Assembly (NCBI GenBank): GCA_029255685.2
Contig: CM055318.2
Location: forward strand, 17,365,001 to 17,429,000
Direction: 5' to 3'
Length of the DNA: 64,000 nt
DNA from: Silene conica
Lineage: Eukaryota; Streptophyta; Magnoliopsida; Caryophyllales; Caryophyllaceae
In this document: one piece after another, positions 11,416 through 24,354 of the stretch
Numbering within the stretch: position 1 is the first letter of the stretch
Layout: each line of letters begins with the position of its first letter
Program-made: the position numbers and the translations under genes
The notes under the pieces: model-generated
The model's database searches: none
Told to the model about the DNA's origin: nothing
What the model saw: only the letters and a program-made list of their open reading frames with translations

Positions 11416-12290
11416 ATAATTTATGTAATATGCTAATGTGCAACTCATCATGGGACACACCTTCAAAAATGTCATGAGCCACACTCATCAAATACTCCGA
11501 CTCTTAAAATCGACATATCTCAACATCATGCTATAATGCATTTTCGACAACCATATGATCAGACTCTCAACCATCCTAATCTCATAGTATGGTACAATCC
11601 GACTTATAACCTGAAAACATAAATAATGAACACACAACAAACATTCATACTACTAAAACCGAGTACGATAAAACCTACATTTTTGCACACTCCATAAGGA
11701 ACCCGAGACAAGCATGATTCCGTCTCATAAAACTGTCTTATCCTACATAATAACTATCGCAATACATCCTTAATACTATTACTTTTGAACCTCTTATTAA
11801 TTCTCATTAATTACTCATAATAATAACTAACTAATTACCCATAACAAAACGCCAGAAGTTAGGGTTTAATAAAAAAAATAGAAAAGGCGAGATTCTAATT
11901 TACAAACAGTAGATCAAGTATATGGTGGAGGAAAGGAAGCATCATCTTCAAAGTCAAGCTCAAACATCATGGGAGAGGTTTAGAGAAAAGGAAGAATGAT
12001 TAGAGTTGAAGGGAAAACGGTGGAAATGAATTAGGATTAGGTGGAAAAGTAATCCCAGAGTAGACTACATCGCCCTCTGACGAGGTGCACTCGGTCAAGA
12101 GGCGAGTTCACTTGGTCGAGTGTCACCCACTCCGTCCACTACACATCGGCTCACTAGGTCTAGTATAGTTTCTGCTTGGTCCACTGCTAAGTCATATTAT
12201 TTCACTCACAAGTAGCCTCCCATCGAACCTAATAAGGGTCCTTTCATACATCCCAATTTTGCCCGTCTCCAAATATCCGGGTATTACAAA
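11416..12290. other. Unassigned LTR-like remnant, right part
   Basis: This continues 5127-5690 across the CACTA insertion. It is non-coding, with a GC-richer block at 12060-12160 containing repeated 'tcgg/ggtcgag' words, and ends cgggtattaca at about 12290. It may be the rest of a minus-strand Ty3 LTR; this is not proven. Confidence 0.3.
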
Positions 12291-14075
12291 TAATTGTAAA
12301 TCTCGCATCATCATATCTAGAGATGTTTAAAACCTCTAATAATAATAATAATTTCTCACTCTATTTCACTATTATCTTCCTATATTTTTGGACATTCTTG
12401 TAGAGATGAAATAAATTTGATATGATATGTTAGGTTTTGTGTCATAAATCTTTTTAAAAAAGATCTAGTGAATACAACTAAAATAAAAGAGACGGAATTT
12501 ATTTCTTATTTTATTCTAATTAATAGTTTACACCTATTTTTTTTTTTTGTATTATATATTAAAGTAAATGGAAATTATTCCCGAGATATAGAATGTAGCA
12601 TAGTAAGATTAGCTCAAACTTAAGCATGAAAGTGTCAAGTGGAGTGATTTCCTTAACGTGAGAGGTACTTATAGTACATTAATTGAGTTGATGTGGTACT
12701 ATAATGGACATGTTCCGTATGGAGAAGTAAAGGTAGCACTATATAGGGGTGATTTTGTTGGAGTGGTCCTTAAAGTTTCATACGAAAAAGAAGTGACTAT
12801 TAACATTTGTCAACTTAGTACTACCAATTGCCAATTGGTGGGTAAAATTTGTTCTGTCACAATTATAGATAGCAATGGATAGGATTTAGACCGGATTTTG
12901 TAGGATCCGAATCCAAATCAATTCTAAATGGTTTATTCAGATCCTACCTTTATTTTTAGGGTTTGAAATTTGTAGATATAAATTTGTATTCTAAGTATTT
13001 GGATAAAAGTCATATCCGTCAATCTTCAACGATACATTCAAATGAAATCGCCTCCAAGTAACTACTATACACTATTTCACTTTTATTTAATTTGTCAATT
13101 AGAGACGATGTATTAGTCGAATTACCCTGTATTAGTTTCACCGGTTTAAAAATCATAGTCCAAAAACAAATGTTAAAAAGTCTTATAGCAACTCATAAAT
13201 AAGGTTTACAAACCACAAAATAATTATAATTCCAACAATTCATAATAACAAAAATTGTTCAAACAAACTAAAAACAACCAATTAAGTTTTAGGTAATCCA
13301 TTTCCTTAGTTATCTTTTTTAGAGTAACCAAACAACCAATTAAGTTTTAGGTAATTCATTTCCTTTCCCCCTCTTACCCTTTCTTATTTCCTTTCCGTTT
13401 CCCTTTCTCTAACCAAACGCCCCCTAATACTTCATTCCTTGTTTCCACGATATAACTTTGAAGGGTCAAATCTATCCACAAATTAGCCTTATAGAAATTA
13501 AAAGACGGTCCAAGGGTAGGATCTGGATCTAAGCGGTGGGATCCAAATCCGACCCTCATACTCGTATAAGGATATGGGTCTGACCTAGATCCTAATGATA
13601 TAAAATAATGAGATTGATCATATCCTACCCTTGGGTATAGAGTCTAGTGAATCTAGGTAGTATCCGAGATCTATTACCTTCTCTAGTCACAAGACAACTT
13701 AGACTATCTTTTATTTTATATGTTCTTCGTTCCTCTTTTTTTTTTTAAAAAAATAATAAGAAAGTGAATTTAGATCAACACAAGAACATTATTCCACATG
13801 CTATTAAGCTTGGGCCACATATATCATCTCAAAAATAAAAATAAAGAAGAAAACTTAAATAATCGAATAAGAAAATATGAAAAAAAATATAAAATAAGAG
13901 AGAGTATTATATTACAAGGCATATTTTTCTTGGCATTTTGGTTCTAATATCACAAGATCTTCCATTAAGCCTAATATTTCTCTAATATATATGGGAAATA
14001 TTATAATAAAATAGAGACATCTTATTTTAGGAGAGAGCATTACATTTTACTTTATAATAGACTTATTTATGACTA
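12291..14075. other. Intergenic, old repeats, no gene recognised
   Basis: No convincing coding region. Words such as ggatccgaatcc and ggatctggatc occur at both ends of 12880-13650, suggesting a degenerate repeat. A direct duplication, ccaattaagttttaggtaat, occurs at about 13280 and 13336. The segment ending near 13426 (ccaaacgccccctaa) looks like one end of a MITE of the 'GGGGGCGTTTGG' type, but its partner was not found. Confidence 0.4.
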
Positions 14076-15822
14076 GGGGCGAATCTATATGGTAGTAGGG
14101 GGAGGCAGCCGCTATCCTAATTTTAAAAAAATTGACTTAGGAGACGATGTTTGATACCCTAATAGGCTAATATTGTTGAATAGTACATAAATAAGTAATA
14201 TCCATTTAATCTATAGTAAAAATCTTGTGATTTCATGGTAAGGAATTAGATGGATTTAGAGATAAAAAAAAATTTATTTACTTTATTGGTATCAAACAAA
14301 CCCAACAAAGAAAATGAGCAATTGTATTTCTTTTTCCTCTTTTATAAATTCCAATCAAATGCCCATTTTTCCTTTTAAATTTAAGACGATCAAATATTAC
14401 ATGGGGTGTTGCCTGTTGGTGAAATAAAAGAGGCGGTGGGTGAGGAAGAGATAAAAAGAGTAGAGAGCATAAGACATAGAAATTGCACGTGTGGGCACTT
14501 TATCCAGATGCTTTATTTCACGAGCACAAGATGCCTGTAGGTCAGACTATACAGAGTGCACGTGCAACTGACCTTTCCTCATTATGGAATGTTTTCCTGT
14601 TTGTCCTACACATTCAACTCCACCACTAAATAGTAAATACAATCTTTTAGGAAAATGAAGGGGAGTGAAATGAAGGGCAAATGAATTATGAGTGTTTAAT
14701 ACAATTTTCTTCTAAATCTTTTCTATTATGAAGATATTTTGATTTGTTTTAAAGGGAAGAAAATTAATTCTTCTAAATCTCTCCCCTCCCATTTGTATGC
14801 TACCTTTATTTGCTATTCAAACAAGTCCCTTACCATCCCTCCCAAAGGAGGACCTTAGTTGTCCCGCGCCGGGGTCAGGCCCTCCCTGAGTTTTGGGCCG
14901 GTCTTAAAGTGAAATATCAAATCTTCTCATAAACTACTTAATAAATGAAAAGTTGGGCCAATAAGTGAAGAGTTGGGTCTCTCTGCCTATCCATTCAAAC
15001 CATATCAATTATCAAAGTGAATAGAACTAATTTAAGTGGCCTAAACCCAACATGACTGGCCCAAAAATTAATTTAGTTTTTCTTAGATTGTAATATTTGG
15101 GCCGCCATGAAGTAAATACTATGCTATACGAGTACATAAGTAGTTTATAAGTATTTTATTTTTCTGAAATTGTCATAATTATAAAAACATTACATTCAAC
15201 CTAACCTCTTTTACAATTTTTATAGTAGTTAAACTATATTGATTGTAATTTCAATGGAATAATGAGTAACGACTATAAGAATACTTTTAGAATAAAATAC
15301 TTCTTCATCATTGTGAATTTTAATTTATATCATTTTTGTTGTTTTGATTATTTTGATGGAATATAAAATTTGATATTATGCTATTTATTTAGTTTAATGT
15401 TTTTTTCTATTGGTATTATATACTTGTAGTTTATTAGATAATTTCTAATTTTATTTTGGTATTTTTAAGTCTCGTCCTATATATATTTTTATTAATTAAA
15501 AATATCAAATTTGATCTAAATTTAATTATATGCGATCATTTGTGCAAATAATTTACAACTCCATACGTATTGGTACAAAGTAAAAAGCTTTTAATTTCAA
15601 GCCAATTATTGACGATATAGGCCCTGGTTTTAGACTGAAAGCGTCTCAACTGAATTTAATGGAGTTAAATTGTTTAATATTTAGACTTTAGGCTGAATTG
15701 TATGTAAAAAAATCTCAATTTAATAAGTTACCTAGTTGTTTGAGTTAAAAACATAAAAAACAATGCGACTATGCTTCGTCCCGGCCCCCCTAACAAAACT
15801 TCTCAAGATCCGCCACTGATCC
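14076..15822. mobile_element. Possible degenerate hAT element
   Basis: The left edge has AGGGGCGAATCT and the right edge, read in reverse complement, has AGTGGCGGATCTTGAG; both are similar to hAT ends of the 'CAGTGGCGGATCT' type. No 8-bp target duplication could be matched and no transposase is visible. The interior is AT-rich, apart from a GC-richer patch at 14850-14900. Confidence 0.3.
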
Positions 15823-16068
15823 CTCCCTTTCTTTTCCCTCCAAAACCCCAAATCCAAACACCGTAAACCCTTCGTTTCTCACTTCTATTATTTTTTTTTT
15901 TTTTAACTTTTATCTTATTTTGTTAATACTTTGTTTAATTTAAAGTACATTTTACCACAATTATAAACTTAATTATGTATTATTGAGTAAGCTAGCTCCA
16001 TATCTCTATTTTGTGATTCGCATGTATTTTCACATCTATTCCATTCCTTCACAATGATTTTATGAAAC

Positions 16069-16214
16069 ACAAATTCTCATTTACGACGGACATATCCGTC
16101 GCAAATTTGCGACGGGTCAAATATTATCTACTTGGTAGAAAAAGACAAGGCATTTGACATTTTCAATGCTTTGTTTTACGACGGATATATCCGTCGCAAG
16201 GGAGACTTACTGTG
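16069..16214. mobile_element. MITE with gacggata/ccgtcgcaa arms (family 1)
   Basis: It contains two inverted modules built from TACGACGGACATATCCGTCG and a near copy. Similar 8-9-bp sequences flank it (TATGAAAC at 16061-16068 and TATGAAAAC at 16215-16223). Ends ACACAAATTCTCATTTACG and CTTGCGAC...GGAGACTTACT resemble those of the MITEs at 34786 and 58790, so it belongs to the same family in opposite orientation. Confidence 0.6.
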
Positions 16215-16336
16215 TATGAAAACAATTTAAATGTGAGGGAGTATCATAGACTACCTATAAAATATTCTATTCGTAACTCCCATGTTTTTCATATTACTCC
16301 TCTAATCTCTTATTTGCAAAAGATTAAGGAAAAAAG

Positions 16337-17075
16337 TGTTGGACATAATTACAAAACTCGGAAAAACAGTAATTCCGAGGTACGAAAAATCAGTAACGAA
16401 AAAGCAGAATTTAAGAGATACCGAGAGAAGGTAGTGACGTGGTAAGACCACTGCCTTGAAAACTATATTTCCGGTACGACCGAGGTGGCGATCAGCGATG
16501 ATCGGTAGTTCCCCAAGGATTACACTACTGCTGCCTTACAGTCTTGCCCACTCAAGACTGGAAGACCTGGAACGATCTTAGCAATACCCAGATTTTCGAG
16601 ACAGAAGAAAAGAGAGAAGAGAGAATTGTTTTGTTGTTGTGTTGTGTTTTTCTGAATAGGAGAGCTCTGCTATTTATAGCAAAATAGCAGAGGCTAAGGC
16701 CGAAAAACAGACCCCTAAAAATACTAGGTCAGGGCTGATAAAGAGGAGAGAATATCTCACCCTTTGACTGACCAAGTCACACTATAGGAAGTCCATAAAA
16801 ACAAAAAAACAGATAGGCCCAAAGGATAAAAGAGGGCTTTCAGCTCGCCCCGCAGGGGCTCTACCCAACCCCGACCCCGACCCGAGCCGGGTCGGGCTGG
16901 CGCGCGCGCGTGTGTGTTGGACCCAAACCCACTGGCCCAACAAACACACACAAAACCCACCTTGGACCAATCTCTTAACCATACAATTAATAGGAATGTA
17001 TATAAACACAAAGGAAGAGTAGTTGCCCACCGATGTGGGACAACCAACTCCCTCAAATGTTACATACTTCCAACA
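16337..17075 (-). repeat. 3' LTR of the Copia element
   Basis: TGTTGG...CCAACA ends, 739 bp. On the minus strand it carries a GC-rich stretch with alternating CG (about 16895-16912), TATTTATAGC near 16670 and a conserved block near 16455-16530 shared with the solo LTR at 35126. Confidence 0.9.
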
Positions 17076-17552
17076 ATCCCCCACTGATGGATAAGAGAGA
17101 ACAGAGAAGAATTTCTGGGTAAAGGAAGTGTTGGATACTTAGGTGTCAATATCTTTCGATTTGAATTGACACTTTAGTGAGGTGGGGAAACAACTTACTT
17201 ACAGCTAGAGAATATCTTGCGATTTGAATTCCTAACTGAGCTTCGGTCGATACCCCCCACAACACATATCATACCTTCAGAATTAAGATCGTCCCCCGAT
17301 TTCAGAGTGCAACGCGCTCTTTTTAGAGCTTATAAATTACCTTGGTACTAATAGATGTGTTCACAAGACTTCTCATAGTCTTGAGATCACCACACCTACG
17401 TAGGTGGCTCAAGTGCTTCTCAGTAGCACTTCTCACATGAGCCATTAAGGACATAAGTCCATCCTAGTGTATAATTCATCAAGTGCGTCTCAATAGCACC
17501 ACCATTTAAGGCTATGAATCATACTACGTCAGAAGAACAGGAGACTTCAAAC

Positions 17553-20500
17553 CTAGTCAAGTGTCACTTTTCCTTGACCTAAGGTCTTAAGTCCCATTCC
17601 TCTCGACGTATCAGTGACTAGTCTCCTAGTCAGCCCCTTAGTAAAGGGATCAGCAAGATTGCTTTCAGACTTCACACAGTCGAAAGCGATTACTCCATTC
17701 TCAAGGAGTTGTTTAACTGCAGCATGCCTGATTCGAATGTGTCGTTTCTTTGCATTATAGACACTATTCTTAGCAACACCAATTGCAGCTTATGAGTCAC
17801 AGTGTAAGGAGACCGGTGTTTGCCGTCCTCCCCATACTGGTACATCTGCTAATAGGTTTTTCAACCAATCAGCCTCTTGTCCTGCCAACTCAAGAGCTAT
17901 GAACTCTGATTCCATGGTAGAGCGTGCAATACAAGTCTGTTTGGAAGACTTCCACGATATTGCACCTCCACCCATGGTGAAGACATATCCGCTAGTGGAG
18001 CAGATCTCATCGTTACCTGAAACCCAATTTGCATCACAGTATCCTTCTAACACAGCAGGAAATTTACTATAATGCAAACAAAGGTCAACTGTTCCTTTTA
18101 GGTATTTGAGTAAACGACGAAGAGCATTCCAATGTTCACTACTAGGGTTATGTGTATAACGACTCAGTCTACTAACAGCATATGCAATATCTGGTCGGGT
18201 ACAGTTCATAAGAAACATCAGACTACCTAAGATCTTAGCATACTCTTCTTGGGATACACTCTTACCCAAGTTTTTACACAAATGTATACTAGCATCATAA
18301 GGTGTCCTGGCAGGCACTTCATCAAAACAGTTAAACTTTTTCAACACTTTTTCAACATAATGAGATTGACTTAAACAGATTCCGTTGGGGTTTCGAATAA
18401 CCTTAACCCCTAGGATTACATCAGCTTCTCCTAAGTCCTTCATCTCAAAATGTGATGACAGAAATTCTTTGGTTTTAATTATCACATCTAAATTATTACC
18501 AAAAATAAGCATGTCATCCACATATAGGCAAATAATAACACAATCAGATTCTATCACTTTGGAATAAACACATGAATCAGAGTTGTTAATCATAAAGCCA
18601 TTACTTATCAAAGTGTTGTTGAATTTCTCATATCACTGTTTAGGTGCTTGTTTCAGTCCATAAAGAGACTTGTTCAGTTTACACACTTTACTCTCTTGAC
18701 CCTTAATCACAAAACCTTCAGGTTGAGACATATAGATCTCTTCCCTTAGTTCACCATTCAGAAATACAGTCTTAACATTCATCTGATGTATAACAAGATT
18801 ATGAATAGCAGCTAAGGCGATAAGAGTTCTAATGGTCGAAATTTTGGTCACAGGAGAGTAGGTATCAAAATAATCAATACCCTTCTTTTGTGTAAAGCCT
18901 TTAACCACAAGTCTAGCCTTGAACCTCTCTATTGTACCGTCAGGTCTCATTTTCTTTTTAAAGATCCATTTACTCGAAATGGGTTTACTACCTTTAGGTA
19001 AATCAGTCAACTCCCAAGTCTGATTAGACACAATAGAGTCAAGTTCACTTTTAATAGCATCTTTCCAAAAGTTAGCATCAATGGATCTCATTGCCTCACT
19101 ATATGTTTTGGGATCGTCCTCTATTAAAAAAGCTGAAACAAACTCATCACTAGCACAAACAGTGTATCCAACTTCAGACAAACAAGTTGTATCAAAATCA
19201 TCACCAAAGTTCTTTGGGCATCTAGGTCTTTTACTTCTTCTAGGTTCAACAGGTAAATCCATAGAAGTGTTAACACTAGCATGTGAAGACAAATTAGAAG
19301 ATGCAACAGATAAACTAGGGGATGGGACAACAGTTTTCTGAAAAGGAAAAACATACTCAAAAAATTCAGCATCTCTAGCCTCAGATATAGAACGATCACT
19401 CAAAGACATAAATCTAGAAGCAGAGCTATTTTGAGCATAACCTATAAACACACAATCATAGGTCTTAGGTCCAACGGTAGGTCTCCTAAAATCAGGTAAA
19501 CCCACTTTAGCCAAACAACCCCAAACCCTAAGGAAGCTTAGGTTAGGTGGATAGCCCTTCCATATCTCGTAGGCCAGGGCGGCTTGTCAAGTTTCTTATG
19601 AGGTACACGATTAAGGATGTGACAAGCAGACAGTATAGCTTCCCCCCACATATCGTCAGATAAGCCAGAACTTAAAAGCATAGCATTCATCATCTCCTTT
19701 AAAGTTCTATTTTTACGTTCAGCTACTCCATTCGATTGAGGTAAGTATGGTGGGCTCTTTTCATGAATTAAACCATTTTTCTCACAAAAATCGATCAAAG
19801 AATTAGAGCCATACTCACCTCCTCGATCGGACCTTACTCTTTTAATTTTCCCGTCAAGTTGGTTCTCGACCTCATTTTTAAAGTTTATAAAGGATTGTTC
19901 TGCTTCATCTTTGGTTTTAAGCAAGTATACACGAGTGTACCTCAAACAATCATCTATAAACGTGATATAATAATTCTTGCCATCTCTACCCGCAACATTT
20001 TTGAAGTCAGCTAGGTCGGTGTGAATTAACTCAAGAAGACTCGTCGTCCTAGTAGTCACATGTTTACTAGGTTTCTTTGTAAACTTAGCCTCAACACAGC
20101 TAGCACATTTAGAAAATTATTGACTCGTCAAACTTGGAATGAAACTCATAGTTCTAAGTTTTTTAATATAGTCAACATTCACATGGCCTAATCTACCATG
20201 CCAAACATCAATAGACTCAGCGATATAAGTAGAAGTAGATGCAATATTATTAGAAACTGAATCAGTGTTCAATACAAAAAGACCCCCAGAGAGATAACCC
20301 TTGCCCACAAATTCCCCATTACATGACATTACAACCTTGTCAGCCTCAAAAACAGTTTTCAAACCAGCTTTGTTTAATAAGGCACCAGACACGAGGTTTC
20401 GACGCAACGAGGGTACAAATAAAGCATTAGTGAGAGTAAGTGTTTTCCCCGAGGTGAGTTTGAGAAAGATCTTGTCTTTGCCTGTGATCAATGCAGATGA

Positions 20501-21617
20501 AGAGTTACCCATGTAGACGCATTCCCCATCAGCAACTTCCTCGAACTCAGCAAACAGCCCCTTATCAGCACAAAGGTGTCTAGAAGTACCAGTATCCAAG
20601 ACCCATTCAGCAGCATTACCCACCAGATTTGCTCCAACAACCACATCAAAAATGACATCCTCAGCTTCAGTCACAACAACATTGGCTTCAGGAGTTTTCT
20701 TTTCAATATACGGGTAGGCTTTGTGACCGGATTTCCCACAGACATAGCAGACCATGGGACCCTTAGCTTTCTGAATCTTCGCAACTGGTTTGGTAAGCTT
20801 CCCTGTAGCATTCTTCTTGGCAGGACCCTGGTTCTGACTCTGACCAACCTTGGCCTTACCCTTACCCTTGAATTTAGATGGACCACCAGACTCGACCAGA
20901 TTGGCTTTCACAGCAGCAACAGAAGAGTTGACAGATTGACTGACATGTAGGTCTTTAAGGCGATTTGCCTCCTCAGTCCTCATGTGTCCTACTAAATCCT
21001 GGAGGGTCAGGTCTTTTTTCTTATGCTTGAGATGGTTCCTATAGTCAGACCAGGAGGGAGGGAATTTCTCTAACAGTACATTGGCTACAAATGTGTCATC
21101 TAATTTCATACCCTCATTAACCACATCAGCACATAAATTCTCATAAACATGTACTTGTTCCATGATAGGTTTCCCATCGACCATCTGAAACCCCAGCCAC
21201 TTACCCACAACATATTTCTTTTTCCCCGCATCATCAGCCCCATACTTAGTTTCTAAAGACTCCCATATCACTTTGGCAGACTTATGAATCATAAAGAGGT
21301 CAAACAGGGTGTCGGTCATGTTACTCAGAAGTTGACATCTAACAGTCTTATTATCCTTATCAAATTTCTTAATAACATCCTCATTTGACTTGACAGCAGC
21401 CGACACAGCAATAACAATTTCTTTACTAGCAGCAGGGGGGGTCAGAAGTAGGGGGGTCAGAAATGACTAGAGCAGGGGGATCACTAAACAGCACATAATC
21501 AATTTCTAATTGTTCGAAGAACATGAGCAGTTTTTGTGACCAGCGCTTGTAGTTATTACCATCGAGACGTTCAAGTTTGGTCAAATTAGGAAGGGTTTTT
21601 GCCAAAATTGACGACAT
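17553..21617 (-). pseudogene. Copia gag-pol polyprotein, disrupted
   Basis: The polyprotein would make virus-like particles, protease, integrase, reverse transcriptase and RNase H in the cytoplasm. It starts at ATG 21617 (MSSILAKTLPNLTKLERLDG). Gag shifts frame near 21436 at a G7 run that is one base too long. The zinc knuckle reads CYVCGKSGHKAYPY, so its last Cys is Tyr. The protease has WVLDTGTSRH. A TAA stop lies at 20117 between the integrase zinc region and the catalytic core. A one-base deletion near 19571 falls before EIWKGYPP. The reverse transcriptase has NVKTVFLNG where DVKTAFLNG is usual, so the first catalytic Asp is Asn; YVDDM is intact. A TGA replaces Trp near 18631 and a TAA near 17790 falls in RNase H. 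The frame ends at 17553. It is clearly inactive. Confidence 0.9.
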
Positions 21618-21647
21618 TGTTACCGCAAAACAATATAGTTTTCAAAT

Positions 21648-22382
21648 TGTTGGACAGAATTACAAAACTCGGAAAAACAGTAATTCCGAGGTACGAAAAT
21701 GCAGTAACGAAAAAGCAGAATTTAAGATACCGAGAGAAGGTAGTGACGTGGTAAGACCACTGCCTTGAAAACTATATTTCCGGTACGACCGAGGTGGCGA
21801 TCAGCGATGACCGGTAGTTCCCCAAGGATTACACTACTGCTGCCTTACAGTCTTGCCCACTCAAGACTGGAAGACCTGGAACGATCTTAGCAATACCCTG
21901 ATTTTCGAGACAGAAGAAAAGAGAGAAGAGAGAATTGTTTTGTTGTTGTGTTGTGTTTTTCTGAATAGGAGAGCTCTGTTATTTATAGCAAAATAGCAGA
22001 GGCTAAGGCCGAAAAACAGACCCCTTAAAATACTAGGTCAGGGCTGATAAAGAGGAGAGAATATCTCACCCATTGACTGACCAAGTCACACTATAGGAAG
22101 TCCATAAAAACAAAAAAACAGATAGGCCCAAAGGATAAAAGAGGGCTTTCAGCTCGCCCCGCAGGGGCTCTACCCAACCCCGACCCCGACCCGAGCGGGG
22201 CCGGGCCGGCGCGCGCGCGTGTGTTGGACCCAAACCCACTGGCCCAACAAACACACACAAAACCCACCTTGGACCAATCTCTTAACCATACAATTAATAG
22301 GAATGTATATAAACACAAAGGAAGAGTAGTTGCCCACCGATGTGGGACAACCAACTCCCTCAAATGTTACATACTTCCAACA
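21648..22382 (-). repeat. 5' LTR of the Copia element
   Basis: TGTTGG...CCAACA ends, 735 bp, near-identical to the LTR at 16337-17075. Small differences include the alternating-CG tract near 22195-22225 and a missing 4-bp piece near 21724. It would hold the promoter (TATTTATAGC on the plus strand near 21980 read in reverse). Confidence 0.9.
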
Positions 22383-22444
22383 AAAAGTATAATATTGCAT
22401 ATATTTGTAATGGGGATGGGTTAAAAACAAAGATATCGGTGTTT

Positions 22445-22889
22445 GGTTCTGTTTGGTAAATAATATATTGGCCAAATTTCAGCATATTTGAGAGATTTAG
22501 CATGTTTGACTTACTAATATGCTATTTAAAGTGTTTGATTAACGACATATTGAAATAATATATTGGCCAAATTTCAGCATATTTGAGAGATTTAGCATGC
22601 ACCAACCAGCATATTGGATTAGCATATTAGAAAGAAAAAAAACATTGTCTTATTTAACCTCTTAATAAAATACTAACATTTCTTTTATATATTTAATAAA
22701 TAATTTTTCATGTCCTTATATGTCATTTTATAAAGATTTTAGACAACATGCTAATCTAAACTATCAATTTCCAAACACCTTTCTGCTAAATAAATCTGTT
22801 AGTCAAATCCGCTAAATCATTCTGCTAGTCAAATCTGCTTTTGAAATATGTTTCTGCTAATATTAATCCGCTATTTATCAAACAGGACC
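22445..22889. mobile_element. hAT-like MITE with internal duplication
   Basis: The left end GGTTCTGTTTGGTAAATA and the reverse complement of the right end, GGTCCTGTTTGATAAATA, match at 16 of 18 positions. A block of about 45 bp starting aatatattggccaaatttc is present twice (about 22463 and 22556). No clear target duplication. Non-coding. Confidence 0.6.
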
Positions 22890-23261
22890 TTTATGTACCA
22901 AATTTACTAAATGTTATGTTTCTTTCCATACAAAAGTATTGTAAATACAAAGTTTAGTGGTAAAACTTGGGTAAACTTTAAAGAGATTTGGGTTTAACTT
23001 TTCCTTAGAGTAATTTTGGTAAGTATTTTTATTTTGAGTCCATCACTTACAAATATCGAGTTTGTCATCCTCGAGTGATTTATCTGGTATACGTAATTTG
23101 AAGACTATTATATATACTCGAGGCTTTGTCCAATACCATTGAAAATAGCGGTTGCGAATTCTTAATAACTAAAAGAAAGTAGCGGGCCAATTATTATACA
23201 ATTTGGAAATGGAACGACCCTTTCCAACTAGATAGCATTATTTACATATCTAAGCTCAATA
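22890..23261. other. AT-rich spacer, nothing recognised
   Basis: No coding, RNA or repeat structure that I can support. Confidence 0.4.
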
Positions 23262-23296
23262 CTAGTTTTACGCCCGTGCAAAAAATGCACGGGTCT
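23262..23296 (-). mobile_element. Helitron 3' terminus with perfect hairpin
   Basis: Read on the minus strand: stem CCCGTGCA, loop of T, stem TGCACGGG, spacer CGTAAAA, then CTAG followed by T. This is a textbook Helitron 3' end. The element body should extend rightwards from here; no 5' end (TC) could be fixed by eye. Confidence 0.65.
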
Positions 23297-24354
23297 AATA
23301 TTATTAAATTAAAAAAATCAATAATAAGAAGATAAATATATTTAACAAAAATATGATTTTAGTATCAGAGTAATATCAATGTAAAAAGTAAAGAGAATTA
23401 ATATATATTTGACTTGGACGCAATTAAAATTAATGCATATCCTTAACATTATAAAAGTACACAAATCTTATTTAGGATGACTTATCGGTTTAAGTTTAAG
23501 ACGGGTCAAATATACATATGTAGAATGAATATTACAAAAAAAAACTTTATGCATGATGAAAATAAAATGTGCCCTATAACCAATGAGGAGCGATACTGAC
23601 TCGTTTTTAACTTAAGACGGATAGTAGCCGATAACTATATATATTTTTAAAATTATGCTTACGAATTTAGTCCTAAGTTCCGAACCATCGTAATCAACCC
23701 AAATTTTTTTTTAGTTCGACCCTCTAACTACCCCAAAACCTTTTACTACATTGGTGTAATATGATCATTTTGATATATATCGGACCGTTTATATCGTATT
23801 TTAATTTAAATTCAACTAAAAGACTATTCTTTGTGCTGATATACAGGATTTTTGTTTTTTTATGTATATTTCCAGATTTTTAGTTGAATTTAAATAAAAT
23901 TCAACTAAAAGATTTAAATTCAACAAAAAGATTATTTTTTGTGTTGATATATATGATTTTTTGTTTTTTCCAATTTACAGTATTTTTATGACGACATTGG
24001 CTAAATATAATCATTTTGATATATATCGTACCGTCGTATATCGTATTTTATCTTGTTTGGTATCTTAATTTGTATTTGATTTGATTGGAAAATATAATTT
24101 AATTTAATTCTTGGACTAATTATTTTTGTTGTTTGTAATTTTTTGTTTTTCGGATTTAATTTTTGGACATTAAATATCGGATTTTATTGGACTGTTGTAT
24201 ATTGTTATTTAAATATTCGATTAACAATAATTTGATCAATCGTATTTTATTATAACAATGATAAAATGTAATAATGCAATCGATTACGTAATTATGTATG
24301 AGGAAATATCAGAATACGTAATTACGGATGAGTAAGATCAGAAGGAAAAATTAA
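23297..24354. repeat. AT-rich region with a duplicated block
   Basis: The segment starting atcattttgatatatatcg at about 23763 recurs at about 24011. Between them, ttcaactaaaag and gttgatata words occur several times, so this looks like an old local duplication, perhaps Helitron interior. No coding seen. Confidence 0.45.

Larger units (their letters stand above)
16337..22382 (-). mobile_element. Copia (TNT1-like) LTR retrotransposon, complete structure, inactivated
   Basis: Two LTRs (16337-17075 and 21648-22382) enclose a minus-strand gag-pol. A perfect 5-bp target duplication AAAAG flanks the element (16332-16336 and 22383-22387). Domain order on the minus strand is gag, protease, integrase, reverse transcriptase, RNase H, which defines Copia. 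A purine tract AGTGGGGGA (minus) sits next to the 3' LTR at about 17077-17085. I could not identify a standard initiator-tRNA primer site after the 5' LTR. The coding region is broken by stops and frameshifts. The LTRs are very similar, with a few substitutions and small indels, so insertion is fairly recent. Confidence 0.92.

Noticed and set aside
12658-12882. 74-residue open frame
   Set aside because: No recognisable motif, no neighbours of coding character; length is expected by chance.
16757-17084. Open frames in the Copia LTR (and the copies at 22066-22475)
   Set aside because: They lie wholly in LTR sequence and are present in both LTRs; no known protein.
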